DNA of 42,958 nucleotides from an uncultured Muribaculaceae bacterium (lineage in GTDB: Bacteria; Bacteroidota; Bacteroidia; Bacteroidales; Muribaculaceae), in the NCBI GenBank assembly GCA_910587545.1, contig CAJUMI010000013.1, positions 1 to 42,958 on the forward strand, read 5' to 3'. Shown in pieces: positions 27,226 through 36,564 of the stretch. The notes under the pieces were generated by a model, which saw only the letters and a program-made list of their open reading frames with translations, made no database searches and had not been told where the DNA came from. The position numbers were made by a program, and so were the translations under genes. How positions within the stretch are numbered: position 1 is the first letter of the stretch; each line of letters starts with the position of its first letter.

Positions 27226-28795
27226 AAATCAGTTCAAGATCATCAAGATATAGCACCGATCCGGCTCCGCCTGTGAAATAATCGCCATATTTGCTTGCTG
27301 ATGCAGTAAGCAATATGTAACGTGGCTCACGCTGAGTGGATTTATAGTTCAATTCTAATTCAAACGGAATATAATCATGTATTGTCTCGCCATACTCCAC
27401 TTTGCCGTAGGCCACAACTATAGGGGCTTCCGGATCAAAGAGCTGCCGGTTCTTGGGATTGGTTCTGATTTCAAACGGCTCGGGGCTGTCAATAAGCGAA
27501 CACCATACAATACAAGTGTCGGGTTGTCCGATAAGAGAGTTGAAGCCTTCGGTAGCGTGACTGATTGGAGCATCGGTATATTTAAGATAGCCGCGCAGTT
27601 TGGTCGGCCGCTGAGTGAAAGGCCTGCCGAAGCTCAACACTCCATTTGTGCCGTCTGTTCTGACATAATATCCCACGAACAGATTTCCCGCGGCCAATTT
27701 TCCGATAGAACCGATACCAACAAAACGCGTTTCGAGCATGGCGGCCCACCCCTCACCTGTTGATGTATCATCTGTGGGGACGCTGTTTGACGTGCCTAAA
27801 GTCGTCGCACCTTTGTTTCCGGTATCCCAATACTGTTCTCCTCCTTCGAGCCACGGATTCCAGATCTTGCCGTTAAGCCACCATTCATCAAGCGTAGAAT
27901 TGGGTATCTGAACGATTGAGCCTGTAGTGAATTCAAGCGTTGCCCCCTTTTCTGTGTCAGAAAAAGCACGGGCCTCGTAAGTAGTCAGCGGCGTAAGATG
28001 AATGTTCCTCGCGCAGAACGAGCCGCCGTTTGCAGTAAGCCATTCCGACGGAACACGAGTCCAAACTTCATCGCCCTTAAGTCTGTATTCGACACCATTG
28101 TCCTTGCCGTCCTCGGCTTCGCCATACACCCACGCCACCGATGACCAGGCATCTGCACGGACGGTAGTCACAGAACTTTCGGTATCGGCGACAAACAGCA
28201 TCCATTGTTCAGTCCGGCCATGGTTTGTGACCTCTACGGCCACCTCACGGGTGAAGTCGACCGATTTGCCATTTAGATCAGGGGTCATCACCGAACCTTC
28301 GGCGCCAAGTTTGATGGTTTCAACCTTGACAGATTTTATATCCGTATTTTCAGACACATACGCCACGACTCTCCGCGCCGGAACATCGACCACCGACGTG
28401 CCCACCTGACCGGATAAAGTCATGTAGCGGCTGATGGGTTGGTTGGCGGTTATCAGCCAGTCATACTCCTGATACAGACTGAGTATGACTGTTTTGGGTG
28501 TCGACAGATCTATACCGTCAGCAAACGGATCGCCGACAAGTTCGGCGCCCGGGGTTATCGTATAATCCGAGATTTTGATATTATAAATATCAGTTGTCTC
28601 GGGAAACGACAATGTCACTTTGCGAGATATAGAGTCGATCACGCTGCCCTTGTCCTGGGTTTCGGCATTTAATGTCAGGAAATTTGCCTGGATATAAGGA
28701 TACGGAATATCATTCTTCAGGCATGAGGCCAAAATGAACGATAACGCGACAACTGCTACGGTCGGAAATTTTATTTTCTTATAAGAGAAATTCAT
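27215..28795 (-). CDS. PCMD domain lipoprotein
   Basis: A 526-residue surface or periplasmic lipoprotein. A lipobox (SFILASC, Cys about 25) ends the signal peptide. Residues ~40-200 look like two beta-sandwich units ('VSENTDIKSVKVETIKLGAEG'). From about residue 295 the putative carbohydrate metabolism (PCMD) domain is seen: 'IPNSTLDEWWLNGKIWNPWLEGGEQYWDTGNKG', 'AAMLETRFVGIGSIGKLAAGNLFVG' and 'FGRPFTQRPTKLRGYLKY', ending 'GGAGSVLYLDDLELIYDY'. The family is found with outer-membrane operons in Bacteroidales and often proposed to bind glycans; no biochemical role is proven. Confidence 0.85.
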   Translation of the reverse strand: MNFSYKKIKFPTVAVVALSFILASCLKNDIPYPYIQANFLTLNAETQDKGSVIDSISRKVTLSFPETTDIYNIKISDYTITPGAELVGDPFADGIDLSTPKTVILSLYQEYDWLITANQPISRYMTLSGQVGTSVVDVPARRVVAYVSENTDIKSVKVETIKLGAEGSVMTPDLNGKSVDFTREVAVEVTNHGRTEQWMLFVADTESSVTTVRADAWSSVAWVYGEAEDGKDNGVEYRLKGDEVWTRVPSEWLTANGGSFCARNIHLTPLTTYEARAFSDTEKGATLEFTTGSIVQIPNSTLDEWWLNGKIWNPWLEGGEQYWDTGNKGATTLGTSNSVPTDDTSTGEGWAAMLETRFVGIGSIGKLAAGNLFVGYYVRTDGTNGVLSFGRPFTQRPTKLRGYLKYTDAPISHATEGFNSLIGQPDTCIVWCSLIDSPEPFEIRTNPKNRQLFDPEAPIVVAYGKVEYGETIHDYIPFELELNYKSTQREPRYILLTASASKYGDYFTGGAGSVLYLDDLELIYDY

Positions 28796-28809
28796 TTCAT
28801 AAACATGCG

Positions 28810-29676
28810 TTAAATGACAATCAGCAACCCGAAATTGATATTGAAGATGTTGAATTTGAAATTCGCGCCACTCGTAAATCTGTGTCCTTCGTCGACACCA
28901 TCAGTCAATTGTCGTTCTTTTCTCCATTTGAGGCCGAATACGCCAAACGACACATTGAATGCGGCATAATCCTGAATGAACACACATACACCGGGACTGA
29001 AATTCAGACTTGCCTGAGTTATGATCGTCTTTGTATCCTTAGGCACATCATCATACAATCGCTTGAACCTCGACGATCCGGCCGTGAATGACAGATCGAC
29101 CTGGTTGAACACGGCAAAACGCTTGTCTACGCCGAGGCCTACATAGTTGCGGTATGCGGTAGAGATTGAAAAACTCTGAGTATAATAGCTTACGTCGCGA
29201 AGTTCGAAGTTGAGGTCGTCATCGAAATCCATCGCGAGGTTTGCGAGATCGGCAACGCCACGCGAATAGTCAAACTGCAGACCAACCGACTGGTTGTTTC
29301 TTATGAAATATGATATCGAAGGCTTTATCGAATAGATCTTTCCTTTGAAATCGACATTATTCAGTATTGAAAGCAATTGATTGTCTTCGGTGTTCAGCTC
29401 GCCGTAAGATGCGGTCAGACCGAACGACCAACTCCCTTTAGGTATAAAAAGATAATTGAACAGGCCTCGGTCATAGCGCCCGAAATTCTGTTCGGGTATA
29501 ATCATGCTGACTGTGTCATTGCCGACAATAACTTTCATCGAATCTTCAAACTGTTTTATCGCCACAGAATCGGAATAAAGTTCCGTTTTTTTGACGACCC
29601 GCGCCGTACGCGCCGCCAACGGAAGCACCATCACCGGTAAGCATAATATTATAGTCAGGATTCGTAATTTGATCAT
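28810..29676 (-). CDS. outer-membrane beta-barrel protein, paralogue 2
   Basis: A 288-residue exported protein with a signal peptide (residues 1-22) and beta-strand-rich body. It is clearly related to the upstream gene: 'LFIPKGSWSFGLTASYGE', 'KIYSIKPSISYFIRNNQSVGLQFDYSRG', 'AYRNYVGLGVDKRFAVFNQVDLSFTAGSS', 'LNFSPGVCVFIQDYAAFNVSFGVFGLKW' and 'FKFNIFNINFGLLIVI' each have a counterpart there. Predicted barrel of eight to ten strands. The start overlaps the upstream stop by four bases and the PCMD gene follows after 14 bases. I do not recognise a named family. Confidence 0.75.
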   Translation of the reverse strand: MIKLRILTIILCLPVMVLPLAARTARVVKKTELYSDSVAIKQFEDSMKVIVGNDTVSMIIPEQNFGRYDRGLFNYLFIPKGSWSFGLTASYGELNTEDNQLLSILNNVDFKGKIYSIKPSISYFIRNNQSVGLQFDYSRGVADLANLAMDFDDDLNFELRDVSYYTQSFSISTAYRNYVGLGVDKRFAVFNQVDLSFTAGSSRFKRLYDDVPKDTKTIITQASLNFSPGVCVFIQDYAAFNVSFGVFGLKWRKERQLTDGVDEGHRFTSGANFKFNIFNINFGLLIVI

Positions 29677-30419
29677 AAATAGAACGCCACGCCAAAGGTG
29701 ATAGAAAACAAGTTGATTTTAAAGTTGGCCGACTTTGTATCGCGGTTAGCTATATATATCTGATCGGTAGTCGATTTTGTCTGGCTGTAATTGAAGCCCA
29801 GCACACCGACATTAACCTCAAGCGCCGAATAATTGTTAAGAAACACAGCCAGACCGGGAGCCAGACCCACGGACATATTGAAAGAGCGCTCGAAAGTCCC
29901 GGTGAAATCACGGCCGGTTCCGGTGCATAGCTTTGACTGACCTCCGCCAAACTGCAACTGAACCTCATTGAACAGCCCGAAACGTGTGCTTCGCCCGAGA
30001 CTGATATAGTTTCTGAAAGCCAGCATACCGCTGAAATTATGACTGATACTATACAGATTGTCAACATTGTATTCAGTATCAGATCCAAGCACGACATCTG
30101 CAGAATTTAGCCTGGTGCGTTGGCGTGAATAAGCAAAACGTCCGCCTGCGGCCAGATTATCCTTAAATGCGAACATCAGCATGGGACTGACCTTGAATGT
30201 GTAGGTGTCTCCGGATAAGTTCTCGATAATAAGGAACTGGTATTTATCCTGATCCGACTGTGAATAACTAACACTTACACCGGTTATCCATTGACCTTTG
30301 GGTACAAAGGTGATCTGTTCGAGCTTTCGCTGGAATACATCCTGAGCCGAACCGACTTTTCCCACAAAGAAAATGGCCGTTAGCAAGAATATGATATTCA
30401 GCTGTCTTGATGACTTCAT
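29673..30419 (-). CDS. outer-membrane beta-barrel protein, paralogue 1
   Basis: A 248-residue exported barrel-like protein; start at 30419 (MKSSRQLNIIFLLTAIFFV) gives a proper signal peptide, while the frame also opens at 30452. Shared signatures with paralogue 2: 'TFVPKGQWITGVSVSYSQ', 'FKVSPMLMFAFKDNLAAGGRFAYSRQ', 'AFRNYISLGRSTRFGLFNEVQLQFGGGQS', 'VGLAPGLAVFLNNYSALEVNVGVLGFNY' and 'NFKINLFSITFGVAFYL'. Presumably arisen by tandem duplication. First gene of the envelope operon. A TAAATTTG box at 30488-30481 is the best promoter candidate, with no clear -33. Confidence 0.75.
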   Translation of the reverse strand: MKSSRQLNIIFLLTAIFFVGKVGSAQDVFQRKLEQITFVPKGQWITGVSVSYSQSDQDKYQFLIIENLSGDTYTFKVSPMLMFAFKDNLAAGGRFAYSRQRTRLNSADVVLGSDTEYNVDNLYSISHNFSGMLAFRNYISLGRSTRFGLFNEVQLQFGGGQSKLCTGTGRDFTGTFERSFNMSVGLAPGLAVFLNNYSALEVNVGVLGFNYSQTKSTTDQIYIANRDTKSANFKINLFSITFGVAFYL

Positions 30420-30452
30420 TATCGCGGTTGTCGATTTAACATTCATTGACAA

Positions 30453-30671
30453 TATGCCATGTCAGATCGAACTCTTTAAGCAAATTTATTATAATAGACT
30501 GTAAAGTTAATTATAAAAAATGAGCTGTAAGGATAAAATGCTGTTAAAAAGTGCTTAACCGACGAACGAACCACATAAACAGCCCCGGCCGAGAAGAAAT
30601 ACCCATCGTCAGGCCGGGACTAAAACCATAAGTATATATCTTGCAATCGCGGATTTAGAAACCGCACATTC
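30453..30671. terminator. intergenic stretch with terminator-like hairpin (30581-30621)
   Basis: AGCCCCGGCC (30581-30590) and GGCCGGGACT (30612-30621) form a 10-bp stem with one G-U pair over a 21-base loop, about 50 bases after the stop of the choloylglycine hydrolase gene. It reads as that gene's terminator on the minus strand although the T-run is short. Confidence 0.5.
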
Positions 30672-31730
30672 TCACCACATCGGCGTAAACCCTCGGTCTT
30701 CTTTCAGCCGGTCATTTACGCAGCCTGACAGCTCCGAGTATTTTGAAGTATCGAGCTTCAGTATAGGTCTGCCGGATCCAAGCATGAGTTTATTCATGTC
30801 AATCCAAAAATCAGCGGTCGAATATGCAAACTTGAAGTAATACTTGCCTCCGGTCGCATCAGAGATGCTTCGCCACTGAGTCGATGACACATTAGGCTCA
30901 CTTTCGATTTCATAGCCATAAGGCACCGAAATTGTTCCCATAATGCTTGAAAGCGATGCAAGCGCCGAATTGTAATCAACATTGTCCGGCACATGGTTTA
31001 TGAAGAAAGATGCTCTCACAAAGCGGTCCGAACTCCGGACGGTGCCTGGTAGCATATTAGCACCTCCGATCTGTTCCCAATATTTATTGACCGACTGCAT
31101 CTGGGGCAGCGGAGGATCATTCGTGAGTACTTTGAGATCACGAGATTTATAAATATCAAGTTTGCCATTTTGATATTCCATCACCAGAGTCTCGCCGCTT
31201 CTGTCGGTCAGAGCCCAGTGAAGAGTCGACACTGTTCCGCCGTCGAACGTCTCGCCAAAAAGTTCAAATTCGTTATTGTCAAGCCACTGCGCGACTTCGC
31301 CAACAGTAGCAAAGTTATCAAGGAAGAAACTTACTAAAACAGCAAGACTCATCACCGGAGTTTTGTCATCGGGACCGATCGCTTCCTTATAGATCGTTCC
31401 TTTGCAGAAAAGCCCGTTCATCACAAGCCCTTTGTCATTCATTCCTTCGGTAACACCGCCATCATAACCTACAGCTATAACGCTGCCGTATTTTGATGTC
31501 CATGTCAGCATCGGCCCTGACGGCATGCTCTGCTTCTTGATACCGGCCGGATACACATAAATGTTGGTAGGAATCGGCGTTCTCCAGTCGAGAGTTCGGC
31601 CGACCATGACATAATTCGTTATGCTGTCTCCAAGGAATACGACCCTCGAACAGGCATCAGACGGCAGATTCGTTGCCACAAGCGTGATGAGTGCGACTAC
31701 AGCATTTTTAATGAGTTTCATATTATTCAA
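30672..31730 (-). CDS. choloylglycine hydrolase family protein (bile salt hydrolase-like)
   Basis: A 352-residue Ntn hydrolase. A signal peptide ends at PSDA, leaving Cys27 as the N-terminal nucleophile (CSRVVFLGD). Residues matching the bile salt hydrolase active site are present: Arg and Asp in 'VGRTLDWR', Asn in 'MNDKGLVMNGL', Asn in 'VLTNDPPLP', Arg in 'SSDRFVRASFF'. Family members cleave linear amides such as conjugated bile salts or penicillin V. Export to the periplasm and the sequence around 'TNIYVYPAGIKK' resemble Bacteroides enzymes. Bile salt activity is likely but not provable here. It stands alone between two hairpins. Confidence 0.85.
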   Translation of the reverse strand: MNNMKLIKNAVVALITLVATNLPSDACSRVVFLGDSITNYVMVGRTLDWRTPIPTNIYVYPAGIKKQSMPSGPMLTWTSKYGSVIAVGYDGGVTEGMNDKGLVMNGLFCKGTIYKEAIGPDDKTPVMSLAVLVSFFLDNFATVGEVAQWLDNNEFELFGETFDGGTVSTLHWALTDRSGETLVMEYQNGKLDIYKSRDLKVLTNDPPLPQMQSVNKYWEQIGGANMLPGTVRSSDRFVRASFFINHVPDNVDYNSALASLSSIMGTISVPYGYEIESEPNVSSTQWRSISDATGGKYYFKFAYSTADFWIDMNKLMLGSGRPILKLDTSKYSELSGCVNDRLKEDRGFTPMW

Positions 31731-31779
31731 TAGATTGTTTTATAATATTAACTCGGTTACGCGTGATTTGTTCACTAAT

Positions 31780-31816
31780 AGAGGCGGATCCGCAGTTGGT
31801 CTGCGGATCCGCCTCT
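31780..31816. terminator. perfect 16-bp hairpin between ftsH and hydrolase gene
   Basis: AGAGGCGGATCCGCAG and its perfect complement flank a 5-base loop, 20 bases after the ftsH stop on the minus strand. There is no T-run. The GGATCC core is itself palindromic. It probably ends ftsH transcription or protects the mRNA 3' end. Confidence 0.65.
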
Positions 31817-31835
31817 GATGTATACCTTAGATTAT

Positions 31836-33929
31836 TCAACCTTTATATGGCGGCGGCACTACGGGCGCCGTGTCATCAGCTGAAGCATTGTCGTCTGACT
31901 TACTGTCAGGAGCATCATCGCCCCTGCCGCCGGCATTGCTTTCGTCTTCGACTTCGACATCCTCGACAGGACTGTTATCGTCTGCATCCTTTTCACGCGA
32001 AGCAAAAATCTCATCGGTTCTCGAAGTCCACGGACGCTTGCCGAATATCCGTTCTACGTCTTCCGTAAAGATTACCTCACGCGATATAAGTGTGTCTGCA
32101 AGATCGCCATGCCCCTGGGCATGTTCAAGCAGTATGCTCTTTGCCCGTTCATATTGCTCGGCGATTATGCGCGACACTTCCTCATCGATTATCCGCGCAC
32201 GTTCGTCGCTGTAAGGCTTCGAGAATCCGTAATCCTGACCTGACGAATCGTAGTAGCAGAGATTGGGAAGTCTGTCGCTCATGCCATAATAGACGACCAT
32301 AGCATAGGCCTGTTTGGTCACACGCTCAAGATCATTTGCCGCTCCGGTAGAAATACGGCCGAGGAAGAGTTCTTCAGCCGCGCGTCCGCCAAGCGTCGAG
32401 CACATCTCGTCGAGAAGTGCCTGCGAGGGTGTGATCTGACGCTCTTCAGGAAGATACCACGCCGCTCCGAGCGCTTTGCCGCGCGGAACGATGGTGACTT
32501 TTATAAGAGGATTGGCATAACGCAGATGCCACGACACGGTAGCGTGGCCCGCTTCATGAACCGCTATTGCACGCTTTTCCTCATCAGTTGTGATTTTAGA
32601 CCGCTTCTCGAGGCCGCCGATTATTCGGTCGACAGCAGCCGAGAAGTCATCCTTACCTACGCTCTGACGGTTGTGGCGCGCGGCAATAAGAGCGGCCTCG
32701 TTGCAGACATTAGCGATCTCCGCGCCCGAGAAGCCCGGGGTCTGACGGGCAAGAAGTTCTACATCAAGAGTATCGTCGACCTTGATGTTGCGCAGATGTA
32801 CTTTGAATATTGCCACTCGGTCGTTGAGATCAGGCAAGTCGACATAAATCTGACGGTCGAAACGTCCTGCGCGAAGCAAGGCTTTGTCAAGTATATCGGC
32901 ACGGTTTGTCGCAGCAAGTATGATGACGCCGCTGTTGCTGCCGAAGCCGTCCATCTCGGTAAGAAGCTGGTTGAGCGTGTTCTCTCGCTCATCATTTGAG
33001 CCCATATTCGGATTGCGCCCGCGCGCACGTCCGACTGCATCGATTTCATCGATGAACACAATACACGGTGCCTTTTCTTTAGCCTGACGGAACAGATCGC
33101 GGACACGAGAAGCACCGACTCCGACAAACATCTCTACGAAATCGCTGCCCGACATGGAGAAGAACGGCACGTTTGCCTCTCCGGCCACGGCTTTGGCGAG
33201 AAGGGTTTTACCGGTTCCGGGAGAGCCGACAAGAAGTGCTCCCTTGGGTATCTTGCCACCAAGATCCGTATAGCGCTTGGGGTTCTTCAAGAACTCTACG
33301 ATCTCCTCGATCTCAGTCTTGGCTTCCGACAGGCCGGCGACATCCTTGAATGTCACTTTCACGGCATTATCCTTGTCAAAGAGCATGGCTTTTGACTTTC
33401 CGACAGAGAAAACTCCGCCGCCTCCGCCGGCTCCGCCCCCGCCTGACATACGTCTCATGATGTAGAACCAGAAAAATATCATCAGCAGTATCGGCCCGAA
33501 AGTCCAGAGAATGGAACTGAACTGGCCGCTTCTCTCATATTTCACATCGCCGGTGAACACGCCTGTGCGTTTCCACTCGTCAATCTTTGACGCAAGTTTA
33601 TCGGCAGATGGAATATCGGTTATTACCTTTGCGACAACGCCCTGACCGGGTGTGTACTGTTTCGAATGGAATAGAGCTGAAGCCAGAGAATCGGTCAGAA
33701 AGCCTTCAGCTTCCTTTTTGTCAGAATACACTATGATTTTTGTAATACCATGATCCTGTTCGACATAATGTTCAAAATCGGAATAGCTGACATCCTGTGT
33801 TATAGAATTGTCATCAAGATAATATACACCGAGGATAAACAGAAATACAAGCACATACATCCAGTACATGCTGAATTTAAACTGTCCTTTTTTGTTTGGC
33901 CGGTTGGGCGGCGTATTGGGGATAGGCAT
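31836..33929 (-). CDS. ftsH: ATP-dependent zinc metalloprotease FtsH
   Basis: A 697-residue membrane AAA+ protease. Two helices (about 20-40 and 130-150) bracket a periplasmic domain. A Gly-rich linker (GGGGAGGGGGVF) precedes the ATPase with Walker A 'GALLVGSPGTGKTLLAKAVAG', Walker B 'IVFIDEIDAVGRARG' and the SRH 'ATNRADILDKALLRAGRFDR'. The protease active site is HEAGH at 458-462. The C-terminal ~60 residues are acidic and Pro-tipped, longer than in E. coli. It quality-controls membrane proteins. It follows rsfS by 30 bases. Confidence 0.98.
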   Translation of the reverse strand: MPIPNTPPNRPNKKGQFKFSMYWMYVLVFLFILGVYYLDDNSITQDVSYSDFEHYVEQDHGITKIIVYSDKKEAEGFLTDSLASALFHSKQYTPGQGVVAKVITDIPSADKLASKIDEWKRTGVFTGDVKYERSGQFSSILWTFGPILLMIFFWFYIMRRMSGGGGAGGGGGVFSVGKSKAMLFDKDNAVKVTFKDVAGLSEAKTEIEEIVEFLKNPKRYTDLGGKIPKGALLVGSPGTGKTLLAKAVAGEANVPFFSMSGSDFVEMFVGVGASRVRDLFRQAKEKAPCIVFIDEIDAVGRARGRNPNMGSNDERENTLNQLLTEMDGFGSNSGVIILAATNRADILDKALLRAGRFDRQIYVDLPDLNDRVAIFKVHLRNIKVDDTLDVELLARQTPGFSGAEIANVCNEAALIAARHNRQSVGKDDFSAAVDRIIGGLEKRSKITTDEEKRAIAVHEAGHATVSWHLRYANPLIKVTIVPRGKALGAAWYLPEERQITPSQALLDEMCSTLGGRAAEELFLGRISTGAANDLERVTKQAYAMVVYYGMSDRLPNLCYYDSSGQDYGFSKPYSDERARIIDEEVSRIIAEQYERAKSILLEHAQGHGDLADTLISREVIFTEDVERIFGKRPWTSRTDEIFASREKDADDNSPVEDVEVEDESNAGGRGDDAPDSKSDDNASADDTAPVVPPPYKG

Positions 33930-33959
33930 GATGTCTTGGGGTTTTCAGTGTGATAATAA

Positions 33960-34319
33960 TCAGTCAATATCAGGTATTTCGGTTATCACCGCGTCGCTCC
34001 ACAGCTCTTCGAGATTATAGCGTCGGCGGGCCTCGGGGACAAATACATGGACGAGTGTGTCACCATAGTCGATCACAATCCACTCCGAATTGGTGTAACC
34101 GTCGTAGTTATATGGCTTAACCGAAGATTTTTCTTGAACATATTCTCTTACACTGTCAGCGATCGCGCCGACCTGCATAGTCGATGTTCCTTCAGCTATA
34201 ATGAAATGTGATGCGGCGGCAGATTCTATTTCTGACATGTCTACAAGTGTGACATTTCGACCTTTACGGTCATGAACGCCCTCTATGATTAAATTTTGTA
34301 ATGAATTTATATTAGTCAT
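33960..34319 (-). CDS. rsfS: ribosomal silencing factor RsfS
   Basis: A 119-residue protein of the RsfS/Iojap family, which binds L14 and blocks subunit joining in starvation. Visible: 'IIEGVHDRKGRNVTLVDMSEIESAAASHFIIAEGTSTMQV', 'GYTNSEWIVIDYGDTLVHVFVPEARRRYNLEELWSDA'. Full length. The TAAATTTG box at 34356-34349 on the minus strand, 30 bases before the start, is a promoter candidate for rsfS-ftsH; CTTG lies about 18 bases upstream of it. Confidence 0.95.
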   Translation of the reverse strand: MTNINSLQNLIIEGVHDRKGRNVTLVDMSEIESAAASHFIIAEGTSTMQVGAIADSVREYVQEKSSVKPYNYDGYTNSEWIVIDYGDTLVHVFVPEARRRYNLEELWSDAVITEIPDID

Positions 34320-34460
34320 TGACAGTTAAAAACCTATGAATTAAGAAGCAAATTTAATGATTTTTTTTCTAATACAAGACCTTATTGCGGTCTTTCACTT
34401 TTATTAGTATAACAAGTGACTTGCACAAAAGATTACATAACCAAGACACTTTGCCGGTGA

Positions 34461-35711
34461 TCACTCATAACGCATGCTCTCGGTCGCATCAATTTTTGCC
34501 GCAGACCGCGAAGGTACAAACAGTATCAGCCATGAAATCAGTAGCATTGCTACATTAAGCAGCAACATCGGCCAAAACTCCAATTTCACAGGCACTTGTG
34601 ACAGATAGTACATCTCGGCGTCAAGTTTCATCAGACCGGTATGAAGTTGGAGCATACATAAGCCCAGTCCGATCACGTTTCCAGCCACAAGGCCGAGCAA
34701 CGCAAGTTTCATTCCCATATTCACAAACAGATATGACAGCCATCCGCGTGAAGCGCCGATCGACTTGAGGATACCGATAGTCGGAATTCGATCAAGCACA
34801 ATAAGATAGAGACTTGACACAAGAGTAAACAGTGCGACACAGAGCATAAGGATAAATATAACCACAACATTTGTGTCGAGAAGCGAAAGCCAGTTGAAAT
34901 ATATCGCCCCTGTCTGCAGGATAGTGGTGACGGGATAATATAAGTCCGGTTGCCCGTCCTGCGGGTTATAGTTGAGGTTATAGTCTGTTTCATGCCCTCG
35001 CGACGCTATCTCGTCAAGAGCATAGCCCGATAGCTCGATATGGGTACCCGAGACCGAATCAATCCCTGCGACTTTCTGCAGCATCGGCATTGATGCGTAA
35101 GCTATAGCCTTGTCATATTCTGCAAGATAGGATTCATATATTCCGGCAATTTGGCCACGACGTGTTTTCAGGGAATTGCCTATGAAGAAATACAGATATA
35201 CCTTGTCCCCCACCCCCATATTCAATGCTTTAGCCGTATGACGTGATATCACAATGTAATTCTCACTGTCGGCTGCGGTATAGTCAGGAAAGGCTCCGTC
35301 AACGATATTACTTTTCTCAAATGAAAAATCGTGCGCCTGATCATGAGCTGCGAAGATCATACCGGCAAAATCATTGTCAGTCTTGATCATTGCCGGAAGC
35401 CTGACTGAAAGCGAAGCCTTGTCATCGGTCGTGATCCAAGGCAAGCGGTCGCTGATCTGAGCGATGCTGATACAATCGCTCTGAAGGCCGCTTGTATAAT
35501 CGTAAGGCCGCTCGATTGTGATCTGGGAGTCGAATCCGGTGATCTTTCGGGTAATCTCGCTCTTGAAGCCCACGACAACAGCAAGCGTTATCTCCATCAC
35601 CACGACAGACAACGCCACGCCGGCGACGGCTATTGATGCTCCGGCAGAATGTTTTTCGCCCGATGATCCTGCAAGACGCAAACGGCGGGCGACCCAGAAA
35701 ACAGCGTTCAT
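34461..35711 (-). CDS. ABC transporter permease of LolC/E type
   Basis: A 416-residue permease with one N-terminal helix ('ASIAVAGVALSVVVMEITLAVVVGFK'), a ~240-residue periplasmic MacB-like core domain, and three C-terminal helices ('VVVIFILMLCVALFTLVSSLYLIVLDRIPTIGILKSIGASRG', 'LALLGLVAGNVIGLGLCML', 'PMLLLNVAMLLISWLILFVPSRSAAKIDATESMRYE'). The last motif (P-S-R-S-A-A-K-I-D-A-T-E-S-M-R-Y-E) is the FtsX/LolE hallmark. Its ATPase partner is not in the window. It probably releases lipoproteins from the inner membrane. Confidence 0.85.
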   Translation of the reverse strand: MNAVFWVARRLRLAGSSGEKHSAGASIAVAGVALSVVVMEITLAVVVGFKSEITRKITGFDSQITIERPYDYTSGLQSDCISIAQISDRLPWITTDDKASLSVRLPAMIKTDNDFAGMIFAAHDQAHDFSFEKSNIVDGAFPDYTAADSENYIVISRHTAKALNMGVGDKVYLYFFIGNSLKTRRGQIAGIYESYLAEYDKAIAYASMPMLQKVAGIDSVSGTHIELSGYALDEIASRGHETDYNLNYNPQDGQPDLYYPVTTILQTGAIYFNWLSLLDTNVVVIFILMLCVALFTLVSSLYLIVLDRIPTIGILKSIGASRGWLSYLFVNMGMKLALLGLVAGNVIGLGLCMLQLHTGLMKLDAEMYYLSQVPVKLEFWPMLLLNVAMLLISWLILFVPSRSAAKIDATESMRYE

Positions 35712-35875
35712 TATTGATCTATTGACAAACTCTTATGTTGTGAATTTAGAATTCCCATATGTTTTTTTATACTACAAAAGTAATAAAATTAACGCTATAA
35801 CATGTAATTCCGGGCAAATTGATCTGAATTTGAATCCAGATCAACAATTCAGATTAATAATATATGTAAAGTACA

Positions 35876-35907
35876 CTTGTCTATTTGTGAAATTATATAT
35901 ACCTTTG
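35876..35907 (+). promoter_or_regulatory. promoter of the 35949-37362 cluster
   Basis: CTTG at 35876-35879 and TACCTTTG at 35900-35907 are 20 bases apart. The divergent permease gene has its own TACTTTTG box on the minus strand (35782-35775). Between them lie overlapping inverted repeats, GATCTG/CAGATC (35821-35842) and CTGAATT/AATTCAG (35824-35852), which could be an operator. Confidence 0.6.
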
Positions 35908-35948
35908 TGCCATTCAACCTTCACGACACGACATAATATAATTCAGTC

Positions 35949-36356
35949 ATGAAAAATCTGCTTTTTCCAATGCAATTCCATGTGGTAGGATGGCTACTCT
36001 TTGTTCCGGCAGCCATCCTCGGATTTCTTATTTACTTCAGCCTGATAAGTTGCGCAGGAACAATCGGAACCGTTCTTAACGATGCAGTGATAATCGGCAT
36101 CACCATCGGATCTATTTTCTTAGTATGCTCCAAAGAGAAACATGAAGATGAGATGATCCGTTCAATACGACTCGCATCACTGCTGAATGCCTTCTATATC
36201 TATAGCATAATACTGATTGCCTCAGTCCTGCTGATCAACGGTCTTGCTTTCATTAAATTCATGACGGCCAATCTCATACTGTTGCCGCTGATATATGTTG
36301 TAGTATTTCGTCTTGAAATTCACCGCTACAATAAGATGAGTAAAGATGAAGAATAG
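35949..36356 (+). CDS. small four-helix membrane protein
   Basis: A 135-residue protein with four hydrophobic segments ('VVGWLLFVPAAILGFLIYF', 'TVLNDAVIIGITIGSIFLVC', 'FYIYSIILIASVLLINGL', 'ANLILLPLIYVVVFRLEI') and a charged loop 'SKEKHEDEMIRSIRLASLL' between helices 2 and 3. Such proteins often precede a short XRE regulator, as here, where the genes overlap by 11 bases. I do not recognise a named family. It may sense or be controlled by the regulator. Confidence 0.6.
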   Translation: MKNLLFPMQFHVVGWLLFVPAAILGFLIYFSLISCAGTIGTVLNDAVIIGITIGSIFLVCSKEKHEDEMIRSIRLASLLNAFYIYSIILIASVLLINGLAFIKFMTANLILLPLIYVVVFRLEIHRYNKMSKDEE

Positions 36357-36546
36357 GATTAAAGTAGAGCGCGCAGAGAAAGGCATAACCCAGCAGCAGT
36401 TGGCCGAAGCCGTCGGAGTCAGCCGGCAAACCATTGTGGCTATTGAAAAGAACCGTTTCATGCCGTCGACACCACTTGCGCTCAAAATATGCCGATTTTT
36501 CGGCAAACCCGTTGAAACAATATTCATCCTCGAAGATGGGGATTAA
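36346..36546 (+). CDS. XRE-family transcriptional regulator
   Basis: A 66-residue helix-turn-helix protein, MKNRIKVERAEKGITQQQLAEAVG. The HTH is 'ITQQQLAEAVGVSRQTIVAIEKNRFMPS', followed by 'LALKICRFFGKPVETIFILED', the short Cro/YozG type that lacks a sensor domain. It overlaps the preceding membrane-protein gene by 11 bases; the two are likely cotranscribed and the regulator probably controls its own cluster. Confidence 0.9.
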   Translation: MKNRIKVERAEKGITQQQLAEAVGVSRQTIVAIEKNRFMPSTPLALKICRFFGKPVETIFILEDGD

Positions 36547-36564
36547 TCTACTAAAACAAGATAT

